Shown here piece after piece: positions 25,818-34,577 of a stretch of DNA of 46,950 nucleotides. Both the position numbers and the translations under genes were made by a program. The stretch's first letter is position 1, and each line of letters opens with the position of its first letter. This stretch comes from [Flexibacter] sp. ATCC 35208. GTDB taxonomy: Bacteria; Bacteroidota; Bacteroidia; Chitinophagales; Chitinophagaceae. The notes under the pieces were generated by a model. It made no database searches. It saw nothing but the letters and a program-made list of their open reading frames with translations, and was not told the DNA's origin. The stretch covers positions 113,246-160,195 of the forward strand of contig NZ_MTKN01000013.1 of NCBI RefSeq assembly GCF_001975825.1, written 5' to 3'.

Positions 25818-26701
25818 GCCTGAAATTTTCTCAACCTGTTAGCGGCATATTCCCCAACGAGGTTGATGATTAATGTAATTAAGAACAACACTGCTGCAAT
25901 AGCAAAGAGCGCAAAGTAGTGGGTGGTGCGGTAAGGCACCTCTCCCATTTCGATGGCAATGGTAGCAGTGATGGTTCTGATAGAATCCAGGAAACCTGTG
26001 GGCATCTCGGCAGTATTGCCGGTGGCCATGAGTACTGTCATTGTTTCGCCGAGGGCTCTGCCTAATCCTAACAACACGGCAGCAATTAATCCCGGGTAGG
26101 CAGCGGGTATGACCACTCTATACAAGGTTTGCCATTGATTGGCCCCTAGTGCCAGCGAAGCTTCGCGATGACTTCGGGGGATGGCATTGATCGCATCTTC
26201 ACTGATGGTAATGATGGTAGGTAATGCCATCACTGCCAATAAGATAGAACCATTGAGGGCATTCAATCCATTTGCAATACCGAATATCTTTGCAATACCC
26301 GGTCCAACCAGGGTAATACCCAGGAAACCAATGGCCACAGAGGGGATGGCAGCCAGCATTTCGATAACAGGTTTTAATACGACCTGCAATTTTCGTGGCG
26401 CCAGTTCTGAAAGGAAGGCGGCACATAAAATACCCAATGGCACCGCGATGATCATAGACCCAAAAGCCACCAAACCCGTGCTCACGAGCAATGGAATGAT
26501 GCTATAGGCATTCTTGGAATTATCCGGATCCCACTGTGCCCCAGTAAAAAAGTCGATGGGAGGTACATCGAAAAAGAAGCTTACACTGTTGTAAAACAAC
26601 ATAATGAAAATTCCTGCCAGCAAGGCAATGGTGAGTAAGCCAGTCGTTTTGAACACCTGTTTCATGAGCCAGTCCATCCTTTCCCGTCTTTTGATACGCA
26701 T
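25814..26701 (-). CDS. pstC: Phosphate ABC transporter permease PstC
   Basis: PstC pairs with PstA to form the phosphate channel. The 295-residue protein starts MRIKRRERMDWLMKQVFKTT, a basic cytoplasmic head, followed by the first membrane helix LLTIALLAGIFIMLFYNSV. PstC features include AQWDPDNSKNAYSIIPLLVS, the MLAAIPSVAIGFLGITLVG segment and the EAA loop in PRSHREASLALGANQWQTLY. The frame is open for a further 64 codons upstream, but those codons lie in an 11-bp tandem array and encode only repeated LLFDCSSIALR, so the start at 26701 is chosen. An ATG at residue 9 is also possible. Confidence 0.95.
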   Translation of the reverse strand: MRIKRRERMDWLMKQVFKTTGLLTIALLAGIFIMLFYNSVSFFFDVPPIDFFTGAQWDPDNSKNAYSIIPLLVSTGLVAFGSMIIAVPLGILCAAFLSELAPRKLQVVLKPVIEMLAAIPSVAIGFLGITLVGPGIAKIFGIANGLNALNGSILLAVMALPTIITISEDAINAIPRSHREASLALGANQWQTLYRVVIPAAYPGLIAAVLLGLGRALGETMTVLMATGNTAEMPTGFLDSIRTITATIAIEMGEVPYRTTHYFALFAIAAVLFLITLIINLVGEYAANRLRKFQA

Positions 26702-26750
26702 AAAGATTATTTTTTGGGTAGAATATAACAGTTTGAAAATCAATATTAGG

Positions 26751-26992
26751 TTATAGAAGCGTCGAAGAGCAATCGAAAAGTAATCGAAAAGTAATCGAAG
26801 AGCAATCGAAGAGCAATCGAAGAGCAATCGAAGAACAATCGAAGAGCAGTCGAAGAAGCATCGAAGAAGCATCGAAGAGCAATCGAAGAGCAATCGAAGA
26901 AGCGTCGAAGAGCAATCGAAGAACAGTCTAAGCGCAGTCTAAGAACAGTATAAGCGCAGTCTAAGCGCAGTCTAAGAAAGCTTATAGAAATG
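26751..26992. repeat. 22-unit 11-bp tandem repeat between pstS and pstC
   Basis: Every unit is exactly 11 bp with no indels. The core (26762-26981) has 20 units; on the plus strand the first 15 follow TCGAAGAGCAA and its variants, and the five nearest pstS change to TCTAAGCGCAG. Degenerate units TTATAGAAGCG (26751-26761) and TTATAGAAATG (26982-26992) flank it. Because 11 is not a multiple of three, all three minus-strand frames encode the same cyclic peptide (LLFDCSSIALR) without stops, which creates a false extension of pstC. It sits in the transcribed leader between pstS and pstC in a 302-base gap otherwise empty of genes. Confidence 0.95.
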
Positions 26993-27003
26993 TGATCCAT
27001 TAT

Positions 27004-27831
27004 CTATTTTCCAACTGGATAATACCCTCCTGTCTTAATTATTTTCTGGCCTTCGGCACTTTGTTCAAAATCGATGAAAGGCCTTACCTGTATTGAATCT
27101 TTCGCCCTGAAGTATTGGAACAGGGGACGCTGGAAGAAGTACTTTCCTTCTTCAATTTTTGCAGCATCCAGGGGTGACACTGCATCCACTTTGTCTGTAG
27201 TATACACCGGTAATACTTTTATCCCTTTGTTGGCCCCGGCGCTCACATATCCGGCGCCTACATAGCCGATGCCGGAGTGATCTGCACGAATGGCTTCCAC
27301 GATCTGTGCATTGCCATTCATTTGTTTTGCGCGTGGGGAGAAAGCGATATGCAAACGATCTTTTACAAAATCATGGGTCCCGGAATTACTTTGACGCCCA
27401 TAAATGTTCACCGGCAGGTGCTTTCCCGTAATCTGCTCCCAATCCCGGACCTTTCCACTCAGCACATCAGCCAGCTGTTGGGTACTGATAGATTCCATTG
27501 GAAGATCATCGGCTACGATAAAGGCGATGGCATCCTGTGCAAAGATGAATGAATCGAGCGCGATGCCTTTTTCCCGGAACAAGGCCACCTCTTTATCATT
27601 GATCCTCCTGCTGGAATTGGCAATATCTGCCGTGCCATTCAGCAGGGAGGCGATACCCAATCCGGAACCACCACCGGATACGGAAACGAATAAAGAAGGT
27701 TTGTAATGATGAAATGACTCTGCAAACTGTACGGCAAGGTTAACTTCGGTATCTGATCCCTTCACTTTCACTGTTTTATTGCCCGAACAGGATAACAGCA
27801 CAATGCCCAGAATGAGGAATGAATACTTCAT
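27004..27831 (-). CDS. pstS: Phosphate-binding lipoprotein PstS
   Basis: PstS captures phosphate outside the inner membrane and delivers it to PstCA. The 275-residue product has a lipoprotein signal (FLILGIVLLSCSGN), then the PBP-like phosphate-binding order: TVKVKGSDTEVNLAVQFAES, the binding loop SGGGSGLGIASLLNGTADIA and ANSSRRINDKE, followed by GRQSNSGTHDFVKDRL and GIGYVGAGYVSAGA. These supply the Ser/Thr/Arg/Asp groups that hold phosphate in the family. It is the first gene of the minus-strand pst operon, but separated from pstC by the tandem array, so its expression could be set apart from the channel genes. Confidence 0.95.
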   Translation of the reverse strand: MKYSFLILGIVLLSCSGNKTVKVKGSDTEVNLAVQFAESFHHYKPSLFVSVSGGGSGLGIASLLNGTADIANSSRRINDKEVALFREKGIALDSFIFAQDAIAFIVADDLPMESISTQQLADVLSGKVRDWEQITGKHLPVNIYGRQSNSGTHDFVKDRLHIAFSPRAKQMNGNAQIVEAIRADHSGIGYVGAGYVSAGANKGIKVLPVYTTDKVDAVSPLDAAKIEEGKYFFQRPLFQYFRAKDSIQVRPFIDFEQSAEGQKIIKTGGYYPVGK

Positions 27832-28055
27832 ATGGATAAGATATCAATTCCCAATCCAAAAACTTTAACAACTGTATTAACTTACTATTAATTAAACTTG
27901 TAAAACAGGGGCATATCACTTAAGAAAAATTGCTACCCTGATCGCTCCAAGAGCCCGGTATTATCAACTTATTCAATTAAATTTGCCGCTTAAACATTGC
28001 TGCGCTGAAAAAGGTACGTAAAATAATCACGATTGTTCTCCTTAGTATACTGGGT

Positions 28056-31000
28056 TTGGCTATCCTTCTGGGTATCCTGGTCAACATCCCTGCAGTACAG
28101 AATTTCCTTGTTCAGCAAGCAATCACCCGACTCTCGCACCAGCTGAAAACAAGGGTAGATCTCAAGCATGTAGATATCCGTCTCTTCAATAGCCTTCGCC
28201 TGGAAGGTCTCTATATCGAAGACCGGAACAAAGATACTTTGCTATATGCCGGTACTGCCCAGGTAAAGATCACCGATTGGTTCTTTGTGCAGGATAAGCC
28301 GGTGCTCAAATACATCGGCCTGGATAATGCCAGCATCAACTTAATACGTACCCGCAAAGATTCTCTCTGGAACTACGATTTCATCATCGACGCCTTTGCC
28401 AGTGCACCAGATACATCGAAAACAAAGAAGCCTTCCGGCGGCGTATCGATCGACCTTCGTAAGATCGACCTCACGAATGTCAGGATCAACCAGGTAGACC
28501 AGTGGATTGGTGAAGACTACTACGTAACTGCCAAACAAATTTACCTGGATGCCAAGAACCTTGATCTGCAGCAACACAATATTGACATACAGGAGCTGAA
28601 ACTGGACAAGCCATCGTTTATCATTTCCAGTTATAAGTCCTCACCCCTGCGTCACAAAAAACCAAAAGCAGACAAAGAAGAGCTGACAGATACTACCGCT
28701 ATTCCTGAGCTTCGCTGGAACAGTGCCAACTGGAAACTGCTGGTCAAAGAAGTCTCGATCAAAGACGGCCTCTTTGGCGTAGACGACCCGGATGATACCA
28801 CTGCTGTAACAGCCGGTTATTTTGCACCGAATCACATACGCTTCCAGAAAATAAATCTACAGCTCACCAATACGACATTAGTAAAAGACAGTATCCTGGG
28901 CGACCTGACCTTCAGTACAAAAGAACGTAGCGGATTTGAAGTAAAGAAACTCTCTGCACGCTTTAAGATGTCGCCAGTGGAAATGGAGTTCTCTCACATG
29001 GACCTCCTGACAGCCAACAGTCACCTCCGTGATTATTACACCATGCAATATGCCGATATCAGTGATATGAACGATTATATCAACCTGGTATTCATGCGTG
29101 CACATATTGTAAACAGTAAACTATCTTCTGACGATATTGCTTTCTTTGCACCGGAACTGAGGGACTGGAAAAAGGTAGTCACCCTCTCTGGCGATGCCCG
29201 TGGACCAGTGTCAAACCTGAAAGCGAATAATATAGAACTCTCTGACAATGCAGGTACACACCTGAAAGGAGGTTTGGAAATGCGTGGGCTGCCTGATATC
29301 GCGGAAACCTTCATCGACTTCCATGCCGATGAACTAACCACTAATGGCGGGGAAATCCTGAGCATTGCCCCTTCCCTGCGCAACGTGGAGCCACTGCGTA
29401 TTGACAAACTGAGCAACATTCTCTTCCAGGGTAGCTTTACAGGGTTTATCAATGACTTTGTGGCCTATGGTAAGTTCCAGACTAACCTGGGTAACCTGAA
29501 TTCTGACTTGAACTTCAAGACCAGCAAGGATGTGCCGGTATACTCCGGTAGTCTGACCACGAATGATTTCAATATGGGTACCTTGCTGGATGTACCCCAA
29601 CTCTCCACCGTGTCGCTAAGTGCGAAGGTAAACGGCGCAGGTTTCAACTTTAAAACACTGAATGCAACAGTAGATGCGGATGTACAGAAAATTACGCTCT
29701 ACGACTACACCTATACCAATATCAAGACGAAGGGTGAGATGAACAGGAAGTTCTTCAACGGTTCGCTCGCAGTGGGTGACCCTAACCTTGATATGGACTT
29801 TGCCGGTACCATTGACTTCAATGCGCCGGTGCCCGTGTTCCGTTTTGATGCTGACATCCGACACAGTAACCTGAAGGCCATGCGCCTCACGGATGACTCC
29901 CTCACTTTCCAGGCAAAACTGGACCTGAACTTTGCGGGTAGTAATATCGATAACTTCGATGGTTCTGCCCGTGTGTACGATGTATCGCTGTACCGCAAGC
30001 TACACAGACTGGAATTTGACTCACTGAATGTATCTACACATCTGGAGAACAATATCAAGGTACTGGCTATTCAGGGTAGTGAGATCAGCGGGTTTGTGAA
30101 AGGGAACTATAGTTTTATGGACCTGCCGGATGCATTCAAACTGTTGCTCAATAAATACTACCCCAGCTATTTCCCTACTGCACCAACCAAAGAGATTAAG
30201 CAGGATTTCTCCTTTTCCTTCCAGATGGGAGAAGTGGATAAGCTGATCAAGGGTTTTACAGACAAGGTGACGGGTTTTGACCAGTCTAAAATAGATGGGT
30301 CGCTGAATACGGTGAATGGCAACCTGTCGCTGAATGTATTTGTGCCACAGGCGGGCTATGGCGGGTATATGGTGAATGATCTGCAACTGAAAAGCTCCGG
30401 TAATTTTGATAAGATTGACATCAGTACAAGTATAGGCAGGGTTACCAGTGGAGACAAGGTATTACTACAGCACCCATTGATCCTGGCCAGTTCCGGCAAA
30501 GATACTTCTTACCTGAAAGTAGACCTGCAGGCACAGGACACTTCCTCCCTGGATGGTTTCTATGCCAGGGTGATCACTGTATCGGATGGGGTGAAGATCA
30601 GCTTCCTGAATAGTGCCTTTACCGTAAATGAAAGACAGTGGAATGTGAGACCGGGCAATGAAATCTATTGGAGTAAGAACTTCCTCACCGTACATAACCT
30701 GAAGGTGACGCGCAATGAACAGAGCGTGTCCGTAGAAACCAACGAATACAACCCGGATGAGTCTACCTTCATGATCAACCTGAAGAACCTGAACCTGGCC
30801 GATGTAATTCCGGCGCAATTGACGCCTATGCGTATAGAGGGACAGGCAGACGGGAAGATCCTGATCACAGACCCGATGCGGAACCTGGATATAGATGCGG
30901 ATATTGTGACCAAAGAACTACGACTGGACAATGACTCCATCGGGCTGGTATCTTTTGCAGGGGGATATAGTCAGGGCACCGGCGAAGCCACATTTGAATT

Positions 31001-32807
31001 ACATAGTGATAATGCCGGTAAGAACCTGGATGCAAAGGGAAGTGTGGGATTAACGAAAGAAAATAACAGACTGGAAGGTACAGTGAACCTGAAGGGTGTA
31101 GACCTGGTATTGCTGGATCGCTTTGTAAAAGATTATGTGACAGATCTGAAAGGGCAGGTAAATGGGCAGATCAATGTGAGTGGCACTACAGAACTGCCTT
31201 CGGTGAAAGGGAACCTGAAAGTGGATAGTGCGAAAGTAAGGGTATTGTACCTGGGTACAAATTATACCATTCCTAAGTTGAACATTAATATAGATGATAA
31301 CCTGATTGAGTTTGGCAACTTCACCATTATTGATAAGAACAACAGTAAAGCAAGTGGTAGTGGATATATTTCTCATGATCATTTCAATGCACTGACGTTC
31401 GACTTTGATGTAACGGCGAGAAACTTTGTCTTCCTGGGTACAGGTGCGGCGGATAGTGATCTCTTTTATGGAGATGTGATTGCGGATGGAAAGGTTTATT
31501 TCCAGGGTCCGTTAAATGATATGGTATTGAAAGTGCAGGCAAAGCCGGATAAGGGTACCCATTTCTACCTGCCATTGTCGGATAGTAAGGATATCGGGAA
31601 GTCGGATTACATTACCTTCAAAACCTATGGTACAGAGATGAAGGAAGAGAAGCGGAAGAAGAAGGATAACGTGAAGCTGAATGTGAAACTGGATATATCT
31701 GCTACCCCTGATGCACAGATTGATGTGATTATGGATGCTGCGAGTGGTGATATGATTTCTGCCAATGGTACCGGAAACCTTCAGATCAATGTAAACCTGG
31801 ATGGAGATTTTACCATGTTTGGGAACTATGAGATCAACCTGGGTAGCTATAATTTTACTTTGCAAAGGCTGACCAGCTGGAAGTTTGATATCGACAAGAG
31901 CAGTTCAATTACCTGGAATGGCGATCCGCAGGCAGCGAAGGTAGATATACATGCAAAGTATTCTTTGCCAAAAGTGAGTTTGTACAACCTGGTGGGAACG
32001 GCTTCTACCACAACAGATAAACTGGCGACCCGTACAGAGCGGGTGGATATCCTGATTAACCTGCGGGGGGAGTTGATGAAACCTGATATTTCTTATGAGA
32101 TCAATCTGCCAGAGGTAGGGTCACTGGCATATGAAAGTGGTGTGGCAGCGAAACTGAAGGAAATAAACCAGGATCAGAATAAGGCCTTGCAACAGATGGC
32201 GGGGTTGTTGCTCTTTAACCAGTTCCTGCCTGAAGATCCGAGTTCGGGAGGTGCGAGTGTGGCGATCACAGGTAAGAATAGTGTGGGACAGGCATTGAGT
32301 GCGCAGGCACAGGCGATATTGAATAATATAACCGGGGCACTGCTCAAGAACAGTGGTATTGGTGTGAATGTGAACTATCGTGCTTATAATATTGGTAATG
32401 TGGATAATACGGCGATGGACAGGAACCAGGTGAGTGCCGGTATTACCAGTACCTTATATAATAACAGGGTACGGTTGTATGTGGGTGGTGATTATGACTG
32501 GGGGAAGGCGGCTACTTCAGCGAATACGAACCGGCTGGCGGGAGACTTCAGGGCAGAGTACCTGCTGACGCCGGAGGGCAGGTTCCGTATCAATGCATTT
32601 AGTAAGTCGGATTATGACGTATATAATTTGGTGAACAGGACTAAGGCGGGTTTGGGGTTATCTTATGTACGTGAGTATAATAAATTCACCGAGTTGTTTA
32701 ATGAGCGGGCGAGAAAGCGGATGATAGATAGTATGAGGAGGTCTGAGATGCAGCGGTTGGACGAGAAGGATACAACGGTGAAGCCGGCGAGGGATACAAC
32801 GCATTAA
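28056..32807 (+). CDS. tamB: TamB-like translocation and assembly protein (AsmA/DUF490)
   Basis: TamB-family proteins bridge inner and outer membranes and are linked to outer-membrane protein assembly or phospholipid transport. The product exceeds 1,580 residues: an N-terminal membrane helix, a long run of AsmA-like beta repeats (for example RLFNSLRLEGLYIEDRNKDT and KGNLKVDSAKVRVLYLG), and a C-terminal DUF490 region with YEINLGSYNFTLQRLTSWKF. It ends in a charged tail. The first canonical start is the TTG at 28056, but it cuts into the membrane anchor: the frame continues upstream through LKKVRKIITIVLLSILG. The native start is therefore probably the CTG at 28005 or ATT at 27996. The convergent ribBA lies beyond a hairpin. 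Confidence 0.92.
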   Translation: MAILLGILVNIPAVQNFLVQQAITRLSHQLKTRVDLKHVDIRLFNSLRLEGLYIEDRNKDTLLYAGTAQVKITDWFFVQDKPVLKYIGLDNASINLIRTRKDSLWNYDFIIDAFASAPDTSKTKKPSGGVSIDLRKIDLTNVRINQVDQWIGEDYYVTAKQIYLDAKNLDLQQHNIDIQELKLDKPSFIISSYKSSPLRHKKPKADKEELTDTTAIPELRWNSANWKLLVKEVSIKDGLFGVDDPDDTTAVTAGYFAPNHIRFQKINLQLTNTTLVKDSILGDLTFSTKERSGFEVKKLSARFKMSPVEMEFSHMDLLTANSHLRDYYTMQYADISDMNDYINLVFMRAHIVNSKLSSDDIAFFAPELRDWKKVVTLSGDARGPVSNLKANNIELSDNAGTHLKGGLEMRGLPDIAETFIDFHADELTTNGGEILSIAPSLRNVEPLRIDKLSNILFQGSFTGFINDFVAYGKFQTNLGNLNSDLNFKTSKDVPVYSGSLTTNDFNMGTLLDVPQLSTVSLSAKVNGAGFNFKTLNATVDADVQKITLYDYTYTNIKTKGEMNRKFFNGSLAVGDPNLDMDFAGTIDFNAPVPVFRFDADIRHSNLKAMRLTDDSLTFQAKLDLNFAGSNIDNFDGSARVYDVSLYRKLHRLEFDSLNVSTHLENNIKVLAIQGSEISGFVKGNYSFMDLPDAFKLLLNKYYPSYFPTAPTKEIKQDFSFSFQMGEVDKLIKGFTDKVTGFDQSKIDGSLNTVNGNLSLNVFVPQAGYGGYMVNDLQLKSSGNFDKIDISTSIGRVTSGDKVLLQHPLILASSGKDTSYLKVDLQAQDTSSLDGFYARVITVSDGVKISFLNSAFTVNERQWNVRPGNEIYWSKNFLTVHNLKVTRNEQSVSVETNEYNPDESTFMINLKNLNLADVIPAQLTPMRIEGQADGKILITDPMRNLDIDADIVTKELRLDNDSIGLVSFAGGYSQGTGEATFELHSDNAGKNLDAKGSVGLTKENNRLEGTVNLKGVDLVLLDRFVKDYVTDLKGQVNGQINVSGTTELPSVKGNLKVDSAKVRVLYLGTNYTIPKLNINIDDNLIEFGNFTIIDKNNSKASGSGYISHDHFNALTFDFDVTARNFVFLGTGAADSDLFYGDVIADGKVYFQGPLNDMVLKVQAKPDKGTHFYLPLSDSKDIGKSDYITFKTYGTEMKEEKRKKKDNVKLNVKLDISATPDAQIDVIMDAASGDMISANGTGNLQINVNLDGDFTMFGNYEINLGSYNFTLQRLTSWKFDIDKSSSITWNGDPQAAKVDIHAKYSLPKVSLYNLVGTASTTTDKLATRTERVDILINLRGELMKPDISYEINLPEVGSLAYESGVAAKLKEINQDQNKALQQMAGLLLFNQFLPEDPSSGGASVAITGKNSVGQALSAQAQAILNNITGALLKNSGIGVNVNYRAYNIGNVDNTAMDRNQVSAGITSTLYNNRVRLYVGGDYDWGKAATSANTNRLAGDFRAEYLLTPEGRFRINAFSKSDYDVYNLVNRTKAGLGLSYVREYNKFTELFNERARKRMIDSMRRSEMQRLDEKDTTVKPARDTTH

Positions 32808-32812
32808 ATAAA

Positions 32813-32885
32813 AAAGGGTCCTGCCAGAGGGAATTCACCAACGAAGATGAAAACCATTTTCATAAAGAAAGGGTCCTGCCAGAGG
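32813..32885 (+). repeat. 18-bp direct repeat flanking dispersed element copy A
   Basis: AAAGGGTCCTGCCAGAGG is present at 32813-32830 and again at 32868-32885. The second copy is the left arm and loop of the terminator hairpin. The dispersed repeat element (32827-32862) sits between the copies. Confidence 0.85.
32827..32862 (-). repeat. Dispersed post-terminator element, copy A
   Basis: Read on the minus strand it begins TGAAAATGGTTTTCATCTTC and continues GTTGGTGAATTCCCTC. It directly follows the ribBA terminator on that strand. The first 15 bases are a small hairpin (TGAAAA / TTTTCA with a TGG loop). It shares about 36 bases with copies at 39809-39858 and 46862-46909 but lacks their distal part. 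Confidence 0.88.
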
Positions 32886-32900
32886 CAGGACCCTTTCTTT
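32864..32900. terminator. 17-bp perfect palindrome, bidirectional terminator
   Basis: AAAGAAAGGGTCCTGCC (32864-32880) pairs with GGCAGGACCCTTTCTTT (32884-32900) around a 3-nt AGA loop. It lies between convergent tamB and ribBA, with A-rich and T-rich edges that would serve both directions. Confidence 0.9.
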
Positions 32901-32902
32901 AT

Positions 32903-34105
32903 TTATCCTTTCAGGATCTCGTGACCCATTTTATCTCTTTTTGTTTTCAAATACACCTCATTATGCGGGTTGGGATGAATTTCGATCGGCACATTTTCTA
33001 CCACTTCTAATCCATATCCTTTCATCCCGGCTCTCTTTTTGGGATTATTTGAAATCAACCGCATTTTGGTAATATTCATATGCCTCAGGATCTGGGCACC
33101 CACACCATAGTCTCTTTCATCCATCTGGAAGCCTAATTCCAGGTTTGCTTCTACAGTATCTCTCCCTTCTTCCTGTAATTTATAGGCTTTCAGTTTATTC
33201 AGCAAACCAATACCTCTACCTTCCTGGTTCATATATAATATAAGACCTTTTCCTTCCTGTTCTACCATCTGCATGGCTTTGTGGAGTTGCGGGCCGCAAT
33301 CACATCTCAGGCTATGGAGAATATCGCCGGTTACGCAGGAAGAGTGGATACGCACCAGTACGGGTTCATCTTTCTCCCATTCTCCTTTCTTCAGTGCCAT
33401 ATGGGTTTCGCCGGAATTCAGTTGTTTAAACGCAATCAATTCAAAATCACCATATTCAGTCGGCATCTGTACGCGTACCTCTTCTTCGATCAGGGATTCC
33501 TTCTTGAGTCGGTATTCGATCAGATCTTTGATGGAAATCAGTTTCAGGTCAAACTTCACTGCTATTTCCTTCAGTTCAGGTAGTCGGGCCATGGAGCCAT
33601 CTTCGTTCATGATCTCCACCAGTACGCCGGCAGGCTCAAATCCTGCTAGCCGGGCCAGATCGATCGTAGCTTCGGTATGTCCGGTGCGGCGCAGCACTCC
33701 TCCTTTCTTTGCTTTCAGGGGGAAAATGTGCCCGGGCTTACCTAATTCTTCAGAACGAATATTGGGATCGATCAGGGCCTGAATTGTTTTAGCTCTGTCA
33801 TGGGCGGAGATACCGGTGGTACAACCATGTCCCAGTAAGTCAACAGAAACTGTAAAAGGTGTTTGGTGTAAAGCTGTATTATCACGCACCATCATTTCCA
33901 GACCGAGTTCCTCGCATCTTTCTTCAATTAATGGTGCACATATTAATCCACGGCCGTAACGGCTCATAAAGTTGATAATCTCCGGAGTCACATTCCTTGC
34001 AGCTGTGATGAAATCGCCCTCATTCTCCCTATCCTCGTCGTCTACTACTATGACCAGTTTACCCTTCTTTATATCTTCTATGGCTGATTCTATTGTATCT
34101 AACAT
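32903..34105 (-). CDS. ribBA: Bifunctional DHBP synthase / GTP cyclohydrolase II
   Basis: RibBA performs the two entry reactions of riboflavin synthesis. The 400-residue protein has the DHBP-synthase half first (1-200): [35 protein letters not shown] and [20 protein letters not shown]. It converts ribulose 5-phosphate to dihydroxybutanone phosphate. The GTP-cyclohydrolase-II half (205-400) has the zinc cysteines in [20 protein letters not shown], the [14 protein letters not shown] loop and [12 protein letters not shown]. Both halves keep their catalytic residues. The leader is short, and a TAACTTTG box stands about 23 bases upstream; no FMN riboswitch was recognised. Other rib genes are not nearby. 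Confidence 0.97.
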   Translation of the reverse strand: MLDTIESAIEDIKKGKLVIVVDDEDRENEGDFITAARNVTPEIINFMSRYGRGLICAPLIEERCEELGLEMMVRDNTALHQTPFTVSVDLLGHGCTTGISAHDRAKTIQALIDPNIRSEELGKPGHIFPLKAKKGGVLRRTGHTEATIDLARLAGFEPAGVLVEIMNEDGSMARLPELKEIAVKFDLKLISIKDLIEYRLKKESLIEEEVRVQMPTEYGDFELIAFKQLNSGETHMALKKGEWEKDEPVLVRIHSSCVTGDILHSLRCDCGPQLHKAMQMVEQEGKGLILYMNQEGRGIGLLNKLKAYKLQEEGRDTVEANLELGFQMDERDYGVGAQILRHMNITKMRLISNNPKKRAGMKGYGLEVVENVPIEIHPNPHNEVYLKTKRDKMGHEILKG

Positions 34106-34127
34106 ATCACTGTTGTTATATTGATTG

Positions 34128-34135
34128 CAAAGTTA
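34128..34135 (-). promoter_or_regulatory. Bacteroidota-type -7 promoter box for ribBA
   Basis: The minus strand has TAACTTTG, a perfect match to the TAnnTTTG -7 element of Bacteroidota vegetative promoters, 22 bases upstream of the ribBA start codon. The upstream -33 TTTG is poorly matched, so activity is inferred. Confidence 0.55.
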
Positions 34136-34577
34136 GGTTAAAAAGAGGCATGAAACATTGGATTAATCCCGGATTTTACGCCCTTTTGACAGCACAAAAA
34201 GTCACCCTCCAGTGGTGTTGGGCGTCCAATATTTCCCTAATTCCTCTCAAACACGCTCCCATCAGTTTAATACCCTTCTTTCTTTATCATATATTAAATA
34301 TAAGCATATCAACATTTGTCAGAAAAACTAATATAAAAACAGCCCTTGCCCGACAGAGAATTAAGTATTCCAACAAATTATTATTCGAAATATTAGAATT
34401 TCTTACCCTATTAGTTGAACAAACTCCATTTAAAGACTGTTTTGCCATATAGTTTCGAATATACACAGCCATCTACTCAATCTTTTAATATGGCTTAACA
34501 ATTTGTTAATTTCAAGTTAAAATTCGTAAGAAAAATTTATTAACCTTTGCGGTCTTATAAAATCAAACTGCTCAAAT
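34136..34577. other. A/T-rich divergent intergenic region
   Basis: About 440 bases separate ribBA from the Oar-like receptor. Short open frames here have composition unlike proteins and start in A/T-rich sequence, so none is called. No strong hairpin was seen. A box TTAACCTTTG at 34541-34550, close to TAnnTTTG but one base longer, may serve the receptor gene, with TTCG about 17 bases before it. Nothing explains the length of the gap. Confidence 0.4.

Noticed and set aside
26751..26992. CRISPR array
   Set aside because: Units are contiguous 11-mers with no spacers and no cas gene is near.
26746..27000. An 84-codon minus-strand open frame across the 11-bp array
   Set aside because: Its residues are only shifted copies of the repeat-encoded peptide. 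The frame is open because the repeat has no stop in any minus-strand frame, not because it is a gene.
24226..27831. A defect in the phosphate system because phoU is absent
   Set aside because: phoU is often located elsewhere in this phylum and the window gives no information about the rest of the genome.
34106..34300. FMN riboswitch before ribBA
   Set aside because: None of the conserved FMN-aptamer sequence blocks was recognised, and the promoter box is about 22 bases before the start codon, leaving no room for an aptamer.
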